Assembly (NCBI RefSeq): GCF_018449775.1
Contig: NZ_JAAVVB010000002.1
Location: forward strand, 558,001 to 622,000
DNA length: 64,000 bases
Source: Mucilaginibacter sp. dw_454
Lineage (GTDB): Bacteria > Bacteroidota > Bacteroidia > Sphingobacteriales > Sphingobacteriaceae
Direction: 5' to 3'
The position numbers and the translations under genes were made by a program. A model generated the notes under the pieces. The model was not told the DNA's origin. It saw only the letters and a program-made list of their open reading frames with translations, and ran no database searches. How positions within the stretch are numbered: position 1 is the first letter of the stretch; each line of letters starts with the position of its first letter. Below are positions 16,737 to 26,171 of the stretch, piece after piece.

Positions 16737-17900
16737 ATGCAACAAAAAATGCTAAACCTATCTTTTGAGAAACTACAGGAATTGTCGGACAAATGGTTGA
16801 AGGGAACCATTACAGCCGAAGAATTGGAGCTACTGGAGGGGTGGTATAACCGACAACCTGATGTAGATATCAACTGGCAGGCCGGCGATGCGGACGAAGA
16901 GCAGCTTAGAGAGCGACTATTATATCATATAACACAGGTGCAAAAAGCCGAAGCACCGGTACGCCCGCTTTATAAGCGGCCAATGGTTTACCAGGTAGCA
17001 GCTATACTGGCGCTGGCTTTTGGAGCGACTTTTTACTACATATCGGCAATTAAGAGCAAGCCGGTTGCTGCTGTTGATGCTTTGACAAAAGCAGAGATTA
17101 AAGCGCCTAATCCAAACCAGGCTGTGTTAACACTGGCTAATGGCAAAAAAGTGGTGCTGGATAATGCCGGTAATGGATTAATAGCTAAACAAGGTAATAC
17201 CCAGATCAGCAAAACCCAGGACGGTAAGGTGATTTACAACAGCGGACAGACAGCGGCAGAGGCACCGCCCGAACTTAATACCATAAGTACCCCGGCAGGT
17301 GGCAAATATCAAATCACGCTGCCGGATGGCAGCAAGGTTTGGTTAAATGCGCTGACTGCATTAAAATTCCCGGCCGCTTTTAAAGGTAAAGAACGGATAG
17401 TTGAGTTGGATGGCGAGGCATACTTTGAAGTGGCAAAAAATAAAGAAATGCCTTTTAAAGTAAAGATGGCTAACAATACATCGATACAGGTTTTGGGCAC
17501 GCACTTTAACATTATGGCTTATGCTAACGAGAGCAGTATCAATGCTACGCTGCTGGAAGGATCTATCAATGTACAGCGCGGAAGCTTGAGTAAAATGATG
17601 GTGCCGGGGCAGGAAGCCAGGATAACAGACCAGATCAACCTGCGCGAGGTGAATGCGGAAGAAGCAGTAGCCTGGATGAATGGACTGTTCAGCTTTGACA
17701 AAACAGATATCCGCACCGTATTGCGGCAAATAGAAAGATGGTACAGTGTAGAGGTAGAATATGAGGGCGCGGTACCAGACAACCAGATAACAGGCTATAT
17801 ATCGCGCAGCTCAAATTTACCAGAGGTAATAAAAATGCTGGAGCTAAGCGGCGTTAAAATTGGAATCTACGGCAAGAAAATTAAAGTGTTTAACAATTAA
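16737..17900 (+). CDS. FecR-family anti-sigma factor
   Basis: 387 residues. A cytoplasmic N-terminal sigma-binding part (about 1-80, with SDKWLKGTITAEELELLEGW) is followed by one membrane segment (about 85-105). The periplasmic FecR domain contains TISTPAGGKYQITLPDGSKV and W-L-N-A, then L-D-G-E-A-Y-F-E-V-A and VLGTHFNIMAY, all signature blocks. A DUF4974-like end (FSFDKTDIRTVLRQIERWY) completes the usual Bacteroidota layout. It relays a signal from the STN domain of the receptor at 18049 to the sigma factor at 13463. The gap to the receptor gene carries a short hairpin. Confidence 0.93.
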   Translation: MQQKMLNLSFEKLQELSDKWLKGTITAEELELLEGWYNRQPDVDINWQAGDADEEQLRERLLYHITQVQKAEAPVRPLYKRPMVYQVAAILALAFGATFYYISAIKSKPVAAVDALTKAEIKAPNPNQAVLTLANGKKVVLDNAGNGLIAKQGNTQISKTQDGKVIYNSGQTAAEAPPELNTISTPAGGKYQITLPDGSKVWLNALTALKFPAAFKGKERIVELDGEAYFEVAKNKEMPFKVKMANNTSIQVLGTHFNIMAYANESSINATLLEGSINVQRGSLSKMMVPGQEARITDQINLREVNAEEAVAWMNGLFSFDKTDIRTVLRQIERWYSVEVEYEGAVPDNQITGYISRSSNLPEVIKMLELSGVKIGIYGKKIKVFNN

Positions 17901-17951
17901 TCCCCCTAAAAATATGACCCCATGAAGTAATCAAAAAAAAGCTCATGAAAA

Positions 17952-17979
17952 AACCGGGAACGTACCACCATCCCCGGTT
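17952..17979. other. Small hairpin between fecR and susC
   Basis: AACCGGG (17952-17958) pairs with CCCGGTT (17973-17979) around a 14-nt loop. No T-run follows, so it is not a clear terminator; it may be an mRNA processing or attenuation structure within the unit. Confidence 0.3.
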
Positions 17980-18048
17980 AAATGATTGAGGGTAAACAAA
18001 GAAAACGTTGAAGCAGTCTAATATTTAACCCTAAAGCAATGCAAACTT

Positions 18049-21000
18049 ATGCAATTAAATGCTACTTGCACAAATGACCGTGTAAAATTTTACAAACGGT
18101 CTGGGCCGGCGGTGTTGTTAAAAACACCAAATGCGGTCCTCTCAAAAGAAAATACGGCACTCGCCGGGCAAAAAACAATAGCTATTAAGTATAAAGACAC
18201 TCTTAGATACTTAATAAACGCGATAGCAGGATTTGGTATCGATAAAAAATTACTGTTACAAATGAAGATAATAATTGCGCTGTTATTTGTTGGATTTATG
18301 CAGGTACACGCCAGTACTTCTGCACAAAACATTACAATTAATCAGCGTAACACCTCTATTGAAAAAATCCTTACCGAGGTAAAGCGCCAAACGGGCTACC
18401 TTTTTGTGTATAACCCAGAGTGGATAAAGCTTTCAAAAAAGGTTGATATCAATGTAAAAAATGCACCACTAAAAGATGTGCTTGACCTGTCTTTCGCAGA
18501 TCAGCCGCTTACCTATAGTATTGTGGACAAAACGATCATTGTGCAGTTAAAAAAAGCACCGGTAATAACTTACGTAGCGCCGCCAAACGTTGACGTAACC
18601 GGCCAGGTAAAAGATCCAAAAGGCGAGCCATTACCAGGTGTTACCGTGATGATCAAAGGTACCTCAATAGGCACCCAGACCGATTTCAACGGCAAATTCT
18701 CATTGCGCGTGCCTGAAAATGGTACGCTGGTTTTTAGCATGGTTAGTTTTAAAACCTTAGAGACGTCTGTTGGTGGGAAACAAACCTTTAGTGTAACACT
18801 TGAAGAAGCCCATAGCCAGTTAAATGAGGTGGTGGTATCAGGCTATACCACGCAAAACAGGGCCGAGTTTACCGGCTCTGCATCGCACATAGGTGCCGAC
18901 GAAATAGCTAACAAACCGGTGCAAAGTTTTGAGCAGGCCTTAGCCGGCCAGGCTGCCGGCGTTAACGTTATACAGCCTAGCGGCGTGTTAAACAACAGCC
19001 CGGTATTTCGTATTCGTGGTTTTAACTCCATCTCTTTGGGTTCATCGCCATTAATTATTGTAGATGGGGTGGCTTTGTTTACCGGTACTGATGGTTCGTT
19101 TGCAGCCAACAACCCGCTGTCTGATATCAACCCTAATGATATCGAGTCGGTTGATGTGTTGAAAGATGCGTCGGCAACAGCCATCTACGGATCGCGTGCT
19201 GCTAATGGGGTAGTGGTTATCGTCACCAAAAAAGGGAAAAAAGGTACTTCAAAAGCAAGTTACGATGGTTGGGTAGGCTCAACAACAGCCTATAACCTGC
19301 CTAAAATATTAGATGCGCAACAGTACGTAACCATAAAAAACGAGGCCCTGGTAAATGCAGGCCTGGCTCCCGGTTACAAACTGCAGTACAACCCCGACGG
19401 TAGTTTGGTTGATACCAAATGGTATGATTATGCCTACCACACCGGTATATCGCACAACCACAACTTAAGCTTTAGCGGCGGTACCGACAAAACCTCCTAC
19501 TTTATTTCATTAGGCTACAGTAATCAGCAAGGCATCCTGGTTGAGAATACGTTTGAGCGTAAAGTTGGCCGTGTAAACATAGAACATAAGCTAACCAGCA
19601 AATTAACCGTTGGTACCAACTTCTCTATCAATAATTCGATGAACCGTGCGCCAAGTACCGGCTCCCTTCCCGGACAGGCGGCACAGTTAACAGGTTTAGC
19701 GCGCGAGGCTATGGTATTACCGCCAAACGTATCGCCATATAATGCAGATGGATCTTACAACATCGTAGGCAACTCAATCGGCCCCGGCGCCAGCGACCCG
19801 AGCCTGATCAGCGGTTATTATAACCCGGTGGTCTTGCTGGATAAAGATAAATACTCATCAGAAACCAACGCTTTGATTGGCAATGTATTTGGCGAATTGG
19901 AGATTGTTAAAAATCTGAAAGTTAAAACCAGCTACAGCTTAGATCAGGGTACTATTGAAAACCTGCAGTTTACCAGTGCCGTACAAGGCTATCCGGGTTA
20001 TGATGCGGGCGGCTCGGCCATTAACGCATCGGTTAAAAATAACCGTTGGGACTGGACAAATACCATCGTGTATAACCCAACCATCGGCAAAAAAAGCCAT
20101 TTAAGTGTTTTAGGCGGTTATGAAGAGATTCAAACTACCAGCGTAGGCTGGGGCGCTACCCGTACTAAGCTAACAGATAGCTATTACAATACTTTCCAGG
20201 GTGGGTACAGTACTATTTTGGTGTCGGGCAATTCCCAGGGCGATAACAGGTTCCGCTCGTTATTCAGTAATCTTAATTATGATTTCGATAGAAAGTACCT
20301 GTTTAGTGCCAGTTTCAGACGCGATGGTTATTCTGGCTTAGCCATGGATCATAAATATGGTGACTTTGGTGGCGGCTCGATAGGTTGGAACGTCGCAGAA
20401 GAAGATTTTTATAAAGATCTGTCGCTGGCTAACGTCATGACTTCGTTAAAGCTACGTGCCAGCTATGGCCAGGTTGGTAACATTAACCTGGGTAATTATC
20501 CGTCATTATCACTGTATAATTCAAGTTTATATGGCGCGGTATCAACCCTGGGCTTTAGCCAGGCCGGTAATCCTGATCTGCATTGGGAAACCAGTAAAAA
20601 AACCGATGCGGGCATTAACGCAGGCTTTTTTGAGAATCGCATCGTAGTTGATCTGGATTATTACAACAACAACATTGATGGTTTGATCTTAGCAGCAGCG
20701 CAAGCACCTTCAAAAGGTATCCCAACCAACTCCATTACAACCAATATTGGTTCTATGTATAACCGTGGTGTTGAGCTAAGTGTGGATGCTCATATCATTA
20801 CGCAGGGTGCTTTTAAATGGTCGGCTAACTTCAACATCAGTACCCTTAAAAATAAAGTAACTGCTTTGGCCAATGGCGTACCTATTTACGGTACAGGTTT
20901 AGATCCATCGAACATTACTACTGTTGGCGCTTCTTTAAGCTCGATATATGTGGTACAAACTACGGGTGTTAACCCCGCCAATGGCGACCGCATGTACATT

Positions 21001-21627
21001 AACCACAACGGCCAGATTGTTCAATACAACTACGCAGCCGCCCAAAAATGGACCTACCTGGACGGTACCCCGGCACCGGCAATGGACTCTAAAGCCGATG
21101 GCAGAATACAAGGCCCGTCAATACCAACGTACTACGGTGGCTTCAATAACAACTTCTCATACAAAGCCTTTGATATGGCGCTGAATATTGGTTTCTCTGG
21201 TGGTAATAAACTGTACAATGGTACCAAGACTACTTTAATGGACGGTCGTTTTTACAACAACAGCGTAGACATATTAAACCGTTGGACACACCCCGGTCAG
21301 GTTACTGACGTGCCGCGGGTGGTATTTAACGACAACTTTTCAAGCGGATCATCGCTGGCTAACAGCGCATCTGTTGAGGATGGTAGCTTCGTGAAATTGA
21401 GAAGCGCATCATTAGGATATCGTTTACCAAAAGAGCTGTTAAGCAAAGCAGGCATAGCTTCTATGCGTGTGTATGTACAGGGCACTAACCTGTTAACCAT
21501 TACCAAATACACAGGTACAGACCCGGAGGTTTCGTCAAACGGCGATTCGAACACCACCGCAGGTGTCGAGAAAAACGCTGCACCGCAAGCCAGAACAATA
21601 ACCTTAGGCGTTAACATCGGATTTTAA
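18049..21627 (+). CDS. SusC/RagA-family TonB-dependent receptor with STN signalling domain
   Basis: 1192 residues. An unusual 71-residue extension precedes the signal-like segment MKIIIALLFVGFMQVHASTS; the alternative start is ATG 18262. After it come an STN domain (about 95-175; RQTGYLFVYNPEWI), a carboxypeptidase-like barrel (VTGQVKDPKGEPLPGVTVMI), and the plug with the SusC signature VDVLKDASATAIYGSRAANG. A 22-strand barrel ends in GVNIGF, with a terminal Phe as expected. It imports oligomers across the outer membrane with SusD, and the STN domain signals to FecR. The SusD gene follows after 11 nt. The metalloprotease downstream hints at a peptide or glycopeptide substrate. Confidence 0.93.
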   Translation: MQLNATCTNDRVKFYKRSGPAVLLKTPNAVLSKENTALAGQKTIAIKYKDTLRYLINAIAGFGIDKKLLLQMKIIIALLFVGFMQVHASTSAQNITINQRNTSIEKILTEVKRQTGYLFVYNPEWIKLSKKVDINVKNAPLKDVLDLSFADQPLTYSIVDKTIIVQLKKAPVITYVAPPNVDVTGQVKDPKGEPLPGVTVMIKGTSIGTQTDFNGKFSLRVPENGTLVFSMVSFKTLETSVGGKQTFSVTLEEAHSQLNEVVVSGYTTQNRAEFTGSASHIGADEIANKPVQSFEQALAGQAAGVNVIQPSGVLNNSPVFRIRGFNSISLGSSPLIIVDGVALFTGTDGSFAANNPLSDINPNDIESVDVLKDASATAIYGSRAANGVVVIVTKKGKKGTSKASYDGWVGSTTAYNLPKILDAQQYVTIKNEALVNAGLAPGYKLQYNPDGSLVDTKWYDYAYHTGISHNHNLSFSGGTDKTSYFISLGYSNQQGILVENTFERKVGRVNIEHKLTSKLTVGTNFSINNSMNRAPSTGSLPGQAAQLTGLAREAMVLPPNVSPYNADGSYNIVGNSIGPGASDPSLISGYYNPVVLLDKDKYSSETNALIGNVFGELEIVKNLKVKTSYSLDQGTIENLQFTSAVQGYPGYDAGGSAINASVKNNRWDWTNTIVYNPTIGKKSHLSVLGGYEEIQTTSVGWGATRTKLTDSYYNTFQGGYSTILVSGNSQGDNRFRSLFSNLNYDFDRKYLFSASFRRDGYSGLAMDHKYGDFGGGSIGWNVAEEDFYKDLSLANVMTSLKLRASYGQVGNINLGNYPSLSLYNSSLYGAVSTLGFSQAGNPDLHWETSKKTDAGINAGFFENRIVVDLDYYNNNIDGLILAAAQAPSKGIPTNSITTNIGSMYNRGVELSVDAHIITQGAFKWSANFNISTLKNKVTALANGVPIYGTGLDPSNITTVGASLSSIYVVQTTGVNPANGDRMYINHNGQIVQYNYAAAQKWTYLDGTPAPAMDSKADGRIQGPSIPTYYGGFNNNFSYKAFDMALNIGFSGGNKLYNGTKTTLMDGRFYNNSVDILNRWTHPGQVTDVPRVVFNDNFSSGSSLANSASVEDGSFVKLRSASLGYRLPKELLSKAGIASMRVYVQGTNLLTITKYTGTDPEVSSNGDSNTTAGVEKNAAPQARTITLGVNIGF

Positions 21628-21638
21628 TCAACATTAAC

Positions 21639-23117
21639 ATGAGAAAACTAATTACTTTATTCAATATGCGGGCTTCCAAAAGTGTTTTGGCGGGCCTGCT
21701 GATATTAGGTCTCGCGTCTTGTCAAAAAAACTTTCTGGATACGGTTCCCCTGACTCAGATCTCTGACGCGAATGCCTTTGATACGCCGGATCGGATCCTG
21801 GCGCAGGTAAACGACTTATATGCCACCGCTAAGACAGGTACTTTTTTAGGCGGACGTTATATTTTATACAACGAGACCCGCGCTGATGAATTCATCGAAA
21901 CAAAAAATAATACCGTTACCGGCCTAAACACCTGGGGGCAAAGCGTAAGCTCAAGTACCGATGAGGTAGTTGCAACCTGGGCAAACCCTTATACGGTAAT
22001 TAATAAGGTAAATACCTTTATAGCAGGTTTAACCTTAAATAAAACCAAGGTTAGCGATGCCCTATTTACGCAATATGTTGCCGAGGCTAAGTTTTTGCGC
22101 GCGCTTTGCTATTACGATCTGGTAAAAGTTTATGCCCGCCCATATACTACAGATGGCGGCAAAAGTCCTGGTGTACCATTGCGCTTAGTGTCAGAAAAAA
22201 CCAACGACGATAATAACCTGGCGCGCAGCACGGTTGCACAGATCTACGCACAAATTTTAAGCGATTTAAACGACGCTGAAACCGGCCTGCCACTTACTTA
22301 CAGCACCCCGCTTTTAAACACTACCCGTGCTCACAGAAATACGGCTATAGCTTTAAAAACCCGTATTTATTTAACCATGGCCGATTATGCCAGCGTGGTG
22401 ACCGAAGCAAATAAAATAGTTTCTGCTACAGCGCCGTACCAGGCAGCTACCGGCGTAAACAATAAATTAGATGCAAGCCAGGCAGCCGTATTTACCGGCA
22501 GTTATACCGGCGCTGAAGCGGTATTATTCTTCCCATTCACTACGGCTGACGTGCCGGGTACAACCAGTGCGCTAGCTTATTTGTATACCAACTCACCAGG
22601 TAATGGTGAGTATTATTTAAACCCTGCGGGGACGATCTCCAACCCGGTTTATGGTGTTGCATCTACAGATACCCGCAAAGCCATGGTGGTAACAAACGGC
22701 GCCAACAAGTGGCTGAATAAATTTCACGGAGCTTCGCCTTACCCGGATTATATCCCGGTGATACGCTACGCAGAAGTAATGCTTAACCTGGCCGAAGCCG
22801 CTGCACAAACCGGTGATATGGGTACTGCTATAAATATGCTGAATGCGGTTAGACACCGGTCTGATCCTACTTACGTCTTTTCGCCGACAGATCTGGCTGC
22901 GGGAAATATAGTTAATACCATTTTAACCGAACGTAAAATAGAGCTGCTGGGCGAAGGTTTCCGCGTGCCTGATCTGCAACGTTTGCTGCAACCTCTGCCG
23001 GCAAAATCTGCCGGTGCAGCTACAGCACCTGCCGTAGCCGTAGCCGCATCTAACTATATCTGGCCAATATCAACCAATGAGCTGGCTATTAATAAGCTCT
23101 GCGCTCCAAACCCATAA
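21639..23117 (+). CDS. SusD/RagB-family outer membrane lipoprotein
   Basis: 492 residues. A lipoprotein signal ends in the lipobox LASC (Cys at about 28), followed by KNFLDTVPLTQISDANAF, the normal SusD start. TPR-like helices AEAKFLRALCYYDLVKVYA and the C-terminal segment PVIRYAEVMLNLAEAAAQTG with ERKIELLGEGFRVPDLQRLL complete the family pattern. It forms the lid on the SusC barrel and binds the substrate at the cell surface. It is translationally linked to the receptor gene and followed by the protease gene. Confidence 0.93.
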   Translation: MRKLITLFNMRASKSVLAGLLILGLASCQKNFLDTVPLTQISDANAFDTPDRILAQVNDLYATAKTGTFLGGRYILYNETRADEFIETKNNTVTGLNTWGQSVSSSTDEVVATWANPYTVINKVNTFIAGLTLNKTKVSDALFTQYVAEAKFLRALCYYDLVKVYARPYTTDGGKSPGVPLRLVSEKTNDDNNLARSTVAQIYAQILSDLNDAETGLPLTYSTPLLNTTRAHRNTAIALKTRIYLTMADYASVVTEANKIVSATAPYQAATGVNNKLDASQAAVFTGSYTGAEAVLFFPFTTADVPGTTSALAYLYTNSPGNGEYYLNPAGTISNPVYGVASTDTRKAMVVTNGANKWLNKFHGASPYPDYIPVIRYAEVMLNLAEAAAQTGDMGTAINMLNAVRHRSDPTYVFSPTDLAAGNIVNTILTERKIELLGEGFRVPDLQRLLQPLPAKSAGAATAPAVAVAASNYIWPISTNELAINKLCAPNP

Positions 23118-23161
23118 GAAGAAACTGATCAACACATAAACACTAAACTAAAGGCTTTAAA

Positions 23162-25735
23162 ATGAAACTAAAATCAACATTGATAGCCCTGCTTCTGGCA
23201 AGCAGTGGCTTGGCCCTGGCACAGGGCGGTCGCGGTGGCGGCGGTGGTGGCGAAAGAGGAGGAGCGGGCGCAGGCCCGGCAACTTCTATAGCGGCGGTTA
23301 CCACAAACATGAAAAAATTTGATGGCTTTTTTAATTTCTATTATGATGAAAAAACGGCCCGCATTTTATTAGAGATCCCGAAGGAAAAAATTGATTTTGA
23401 ATTTCTGTACGTCAATACCCTGCCATCGGGGCCTAACCGTGGTAATATCGGTGGTTTCCGTATCGTAAAGTTCATCAAAGAAGGCAACAAGATCCTGATG
23501 GAACAACCTAATTACGATTATCGCGCTATCAGCGATAACCCGTACGAAGTGAAGGCCGTTCAGGAATCTTTCCCTATGTCTATCATCTTCGGTTTTGCTC
23601 CCCTGGCTGTTGAGGATGGTAAATATTTGGTTGATTTAACTCCATTTTTGTTCCGCGATACGCATCATATAGCCGAGACCGCTGGTCGTGGCGAAGGTGG
23701 TGGCAGGGGTGGTCGTGGTGGCGGCCGACGTGGTGGTGGCGCCGAAGCAGCAGGCGGCGCAGGTGCCGGTGTTACCGGTGGTCGTGGCGGCGGTGGTGCT
23801 GCAGGTGGCGGTGCGTTCCGTTTAGACGAAACACGCTCATCTGTATACATCGAAAACACCAAAGACTTTCCGAAAAACAGCGAGTTTGAGGCTATGTTGA
23901 CCTTTATTGGCAACGGCGGCAGCGAACAAAGTTACTTTGGCGGTGGCCCGGGTACCCCACCATCGGCACCAGACCCAAGTTCAATGACGGTACGTACGCA
24001 TCAGTCTTTCATTGAACTGCCTGACAATAATTACAAGCCGCGCGAGTTCGACCCACGCTCGGGCTTTAACTCATTCGAGTATTTTGATTTTGCAACCCCT
24101 ATAGATCAACCCCTGGTTAAAAAGTACATCAGGCGCTGGCGTCTTGAAAAAAAGGACCCGACCGCCGCAGTGAGCGAACCGGTTAAACCTATTATTTATT
24201 ATGTTGACCGTGGCGCTCCTGCCGATGTTAAAAAAGCGCTGATTGAAGGCGGTAATTGGTGGAACGAAGCTTTTACAGCTGCAGGCTTTAAAAATGCTTT
24301 CCAGGTAAAAGAAATGCCTGAAGGCGCCGACCCAATGGATATCCGCTACAGCGTGATCAACTGGGTACACCACCCGGTGCGTGGTTTCTCAAACGGTGCG
24401 GGTATTTTTGACCCGCGTACCGGCGAGATCATTAAAGGCGAGGTTACACTGACCTCGATGCGCGATCGCCAGGATTTCCTGATCCAGACAGGTTTAAAAC
24501 AAATTTATGGCGATGATAAAGATGCGCCTAAAAAAGCAGTAGAAGTTGCGTTAACCCGTATCAGACAACTGGCCGCGCACGAGATTGGCCACACCCTTGG
24601 TTTTTATCATAACCACATGGGTAGCTCAGAAGATCGTTCGTCTGTTGATGATTATCCGTTCCCTAAGATCACGGTAAAAAAAGACGGTACGTTGGATGTT
24701 TCTGAGGCTTATGCTAAAGGAATAGGGGCTTACGACAAACGTGCGGTGATGTGGGGCTATACCCAGTTTCCTAAAGGCTCTGATGAAAAAGCTGAGTTAG
24801 AAAAAATCATGCAACAATCTATCAAAATGGGTTTGGTATTTATGTTTGATATGGGTGTTCATCCAAACTCGGCACAGTGGGATAACGGCAAAGATGCCGG
24901 AGTTGAACTGACCCGTTTAATGGACGTGCGCCAGCATGCTTTGGCTAATTTCTCAGAAAAATCAATCCCGATGGGTAAACCAATGTCTACCATCGAAGAT
25001 GTGTTGGTACCTGTTTACCTGTTGCACCGCTACCAGATAGAGGCTGCATCATACCTGATAGGTGGTCAGAACTTCAGATACGCGGTGCGTGGCGATGGCC
25101 AGCTGGTGACTGAAATGGTTGACCCTAAAGTTCAATGGAACGCATTCGACGCGCTGATGAGCACGTTAAAACCTGAAGAATTGGCTATCCCCGAAAAGGT
25201 GATAAAAATGATTCCGCCGACACCGATAGGCTACACCCGCTCAAAAGAGGATTTTGATGGCTATACAGGAGTAACTTTCGACCCTATAGGTGCAGCCGAG
25301 AGTATAGCCGACGCGACCCTGGATGGTTTGTTCGATGGTGAACGTGCTGCCCGTTTGATTGAATACCATGCACGCGATGAGGCCCAGCCGGGTTTAGTGC
25401 CTGTGTTGGATAAGATCATAGATCAGACCTGGAAAACACCGACAGTTACCGGCTACCCTGGCGAATTGCAGCGCGTGGTGCGTTATACCATGCTGAAGCA
25501 TCTGTTGGGTCTTGCAGGCTCTGAAGAAACTGCCAGCAGCGTAAAGGCTATCGCTTTGCTTAAAGTAGAAGAGTTTAAGAAATGGGCGTCGGCTGGTGAA
25601 GCATCGGAAGCTAACCCTATGCTCAAAGCCGACTACTTATATGCTTTACAAATGATCGAAGAGTTTGAAAAGGACCCAAGCAAGTTTGTTCCTGAAAAAG
25701 CAGAAGCAATGCCTAACGGCGCACCAATTGGATAA
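23162..25735 (+). CDS. Zinc-dependent metalloprotease (DUF5117/DUF4953 type), exported
   Basis: 857 residues. A signal peptide (about 1-20, ending ALA) leads into a Gly/Arg-rich stretch (21-38), then the DUF5117-like N-domain. A second glycine-rich insert (about 172-222; GRGEGGGRGGRGGGRRGGG and on) interrupts this domain. The catalytic motif HEIGHTLGFYHN begins at His473 (H473-E474, H477, H483), the HExxHxxGxxH zinc site of metzincin-like peptidases. The family is common in Bacteroidota next to SusC/SusD. It may process peptides at the surface or in the periplasm for the neighbouring importer. A strong terminator follows. Confidence 0.87.
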   Translation: MKLKSTLIALLLASSGLALAQGGRGGGGGGERGGAGAGPATSIAAVTTNMKKFDGFFNFYYDEKTARILLEIPKEKIDFEFLYVNTLPSGPNRGNIGGFRIVKFIKEGNKILMEQPNYDYRAISDNPYEVKAVQESFPMSIIFGFAPLAVEDGKYLVDLTPFLFRDTHHIAETAGRGEGGGRGGRGGGRRGGGAEAAGGAGAGVTGGRGGGGAAGGGAFRLDETRSSVYIENTKDFPKNSEFEAMLTFIGNGGSEQSYFGGGPGTPPSAPDPSSMTVRTHQSFIELPDNNYKPREFDPRSGFNSFEYFDFATPIDQPLVKKYIRRWRLEKKDPTAAVSEPVKPIIYYVDRGAPADVKKALIEGGNWWNEAFTAAGFKNAFQVKEMPEGADPMDIRYSVINWVHHPVRGFSNGAGIFDPRTGEIIKGEVTLTSMRDRQDFLIQTGLKQIYGDDKDAPKKAVEVALTRIRQLAAHEIGHTLGFYHNHMGSSEDRSSVDDYPFPKITVKKDGTLDVSEAYAKGIGAYDKRAVMWGYTQFPKGSDEKAELEKIMQQSIKMGLVFMFDMGVHPNSAQWDNGKDAGVELTRLMDVRQHALANFSEKSIPMGKPMSTIEDVLVPVYLLHRYQIEAASYLIGGQNFRYAVRGDGQLVTEMVDPKVQWNAFDALMSTLKPEELAIPEKVIKMIPPTPIGYTRSKEDFDGYTGVTFDPIGAAESIADATLDGLFDGERAARLIEYHARDEAQPGLVPVLDKIIDQTWKTPTVTGYPGELQRVVRYTMLKHLLGLAGSEETASSVKAIALLKVEEFKKWASAGEASEANPMLKADYLYALQMIEEFEKDPSKFVPEKAEAMPNGAPIG

Positions 25736-25798
25736 TTGGATTTGAAAATGATAAGAATTGTTTTGTTGATAAGTTGATAGCGCATGTAATGCATGCAA

Positions 25799-25840
25799 AG
25801 CGGGACAATGGAAGGAATTCCTTGTCCCGTTTTTTTGTTT
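25799..25840 (+). terminator. Intrinsic terminator after the metalloprotease
   Basis: CGGGACAA (25801-25808) pairs with TTGTCCCG (25822-25829), with an inner GGAATTCC able to extend the fold, followed directly by a run of seven T. It closes the SusC/SusD/protease unit. Confidence 0.85.
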
Positions 25841-25876
25841 TTTGGGGGATGGTGGTTTTGTGAAAAAAAAGTGGGG

Positions 25877-26037
25877 TGTCATGCTGAGGCACTCGAAGCA
25901 TGAGCGCAATGGCCAATAGCGAGTGTTCAGGGTATCGGTTATTTCAAGATTTGTCATTCTGAGCGTAGCGAAGAATCTTATAAAAGCACATAGTAAGCAT
26001 GGCATATAAGATCCTTCACTCCGTTCAGGATGACAAG
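25877..26037. repeat. Two palindromic repeats of different families back to back
   Basis: 25877-25937 is a shortened copy of the element at 10366-10453 (TGTCATGCTGAGGCACTCGA present, right arm reduced to CGAGTGTTCAGGG). 25949-26037 is a full copy of the element at 9261-9344, with arms TTGTCATTCTGAGCG...GAAGAATCTTATA and TATAAGATCCTTC...CAGGATGACAAG. Together with the terminator they fill the 436-bp gap before the DUF2911 gene. Confidence 0.82.
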
Positions 26038-26171
26038 TTATTTAAAAGGCTTCGCAATGACGGCTTTTATAAAATTAGCCTAATAAAGCAACTCCTTAGA
26101 TCGATATTACGTATTACTGATAAATCCTGTAGTTTTACGGGTAACCGATTAACTGATCTTATTATAATTAA

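Noticed and set aside
23226..23815. Glycine/arginine-rich tracts in the metalloprotease as a frameshift or assembly artefact
   Set aside because: The frame remains open and the family domains continue in frame on both sides; kept as genuine low-complexity inserts.
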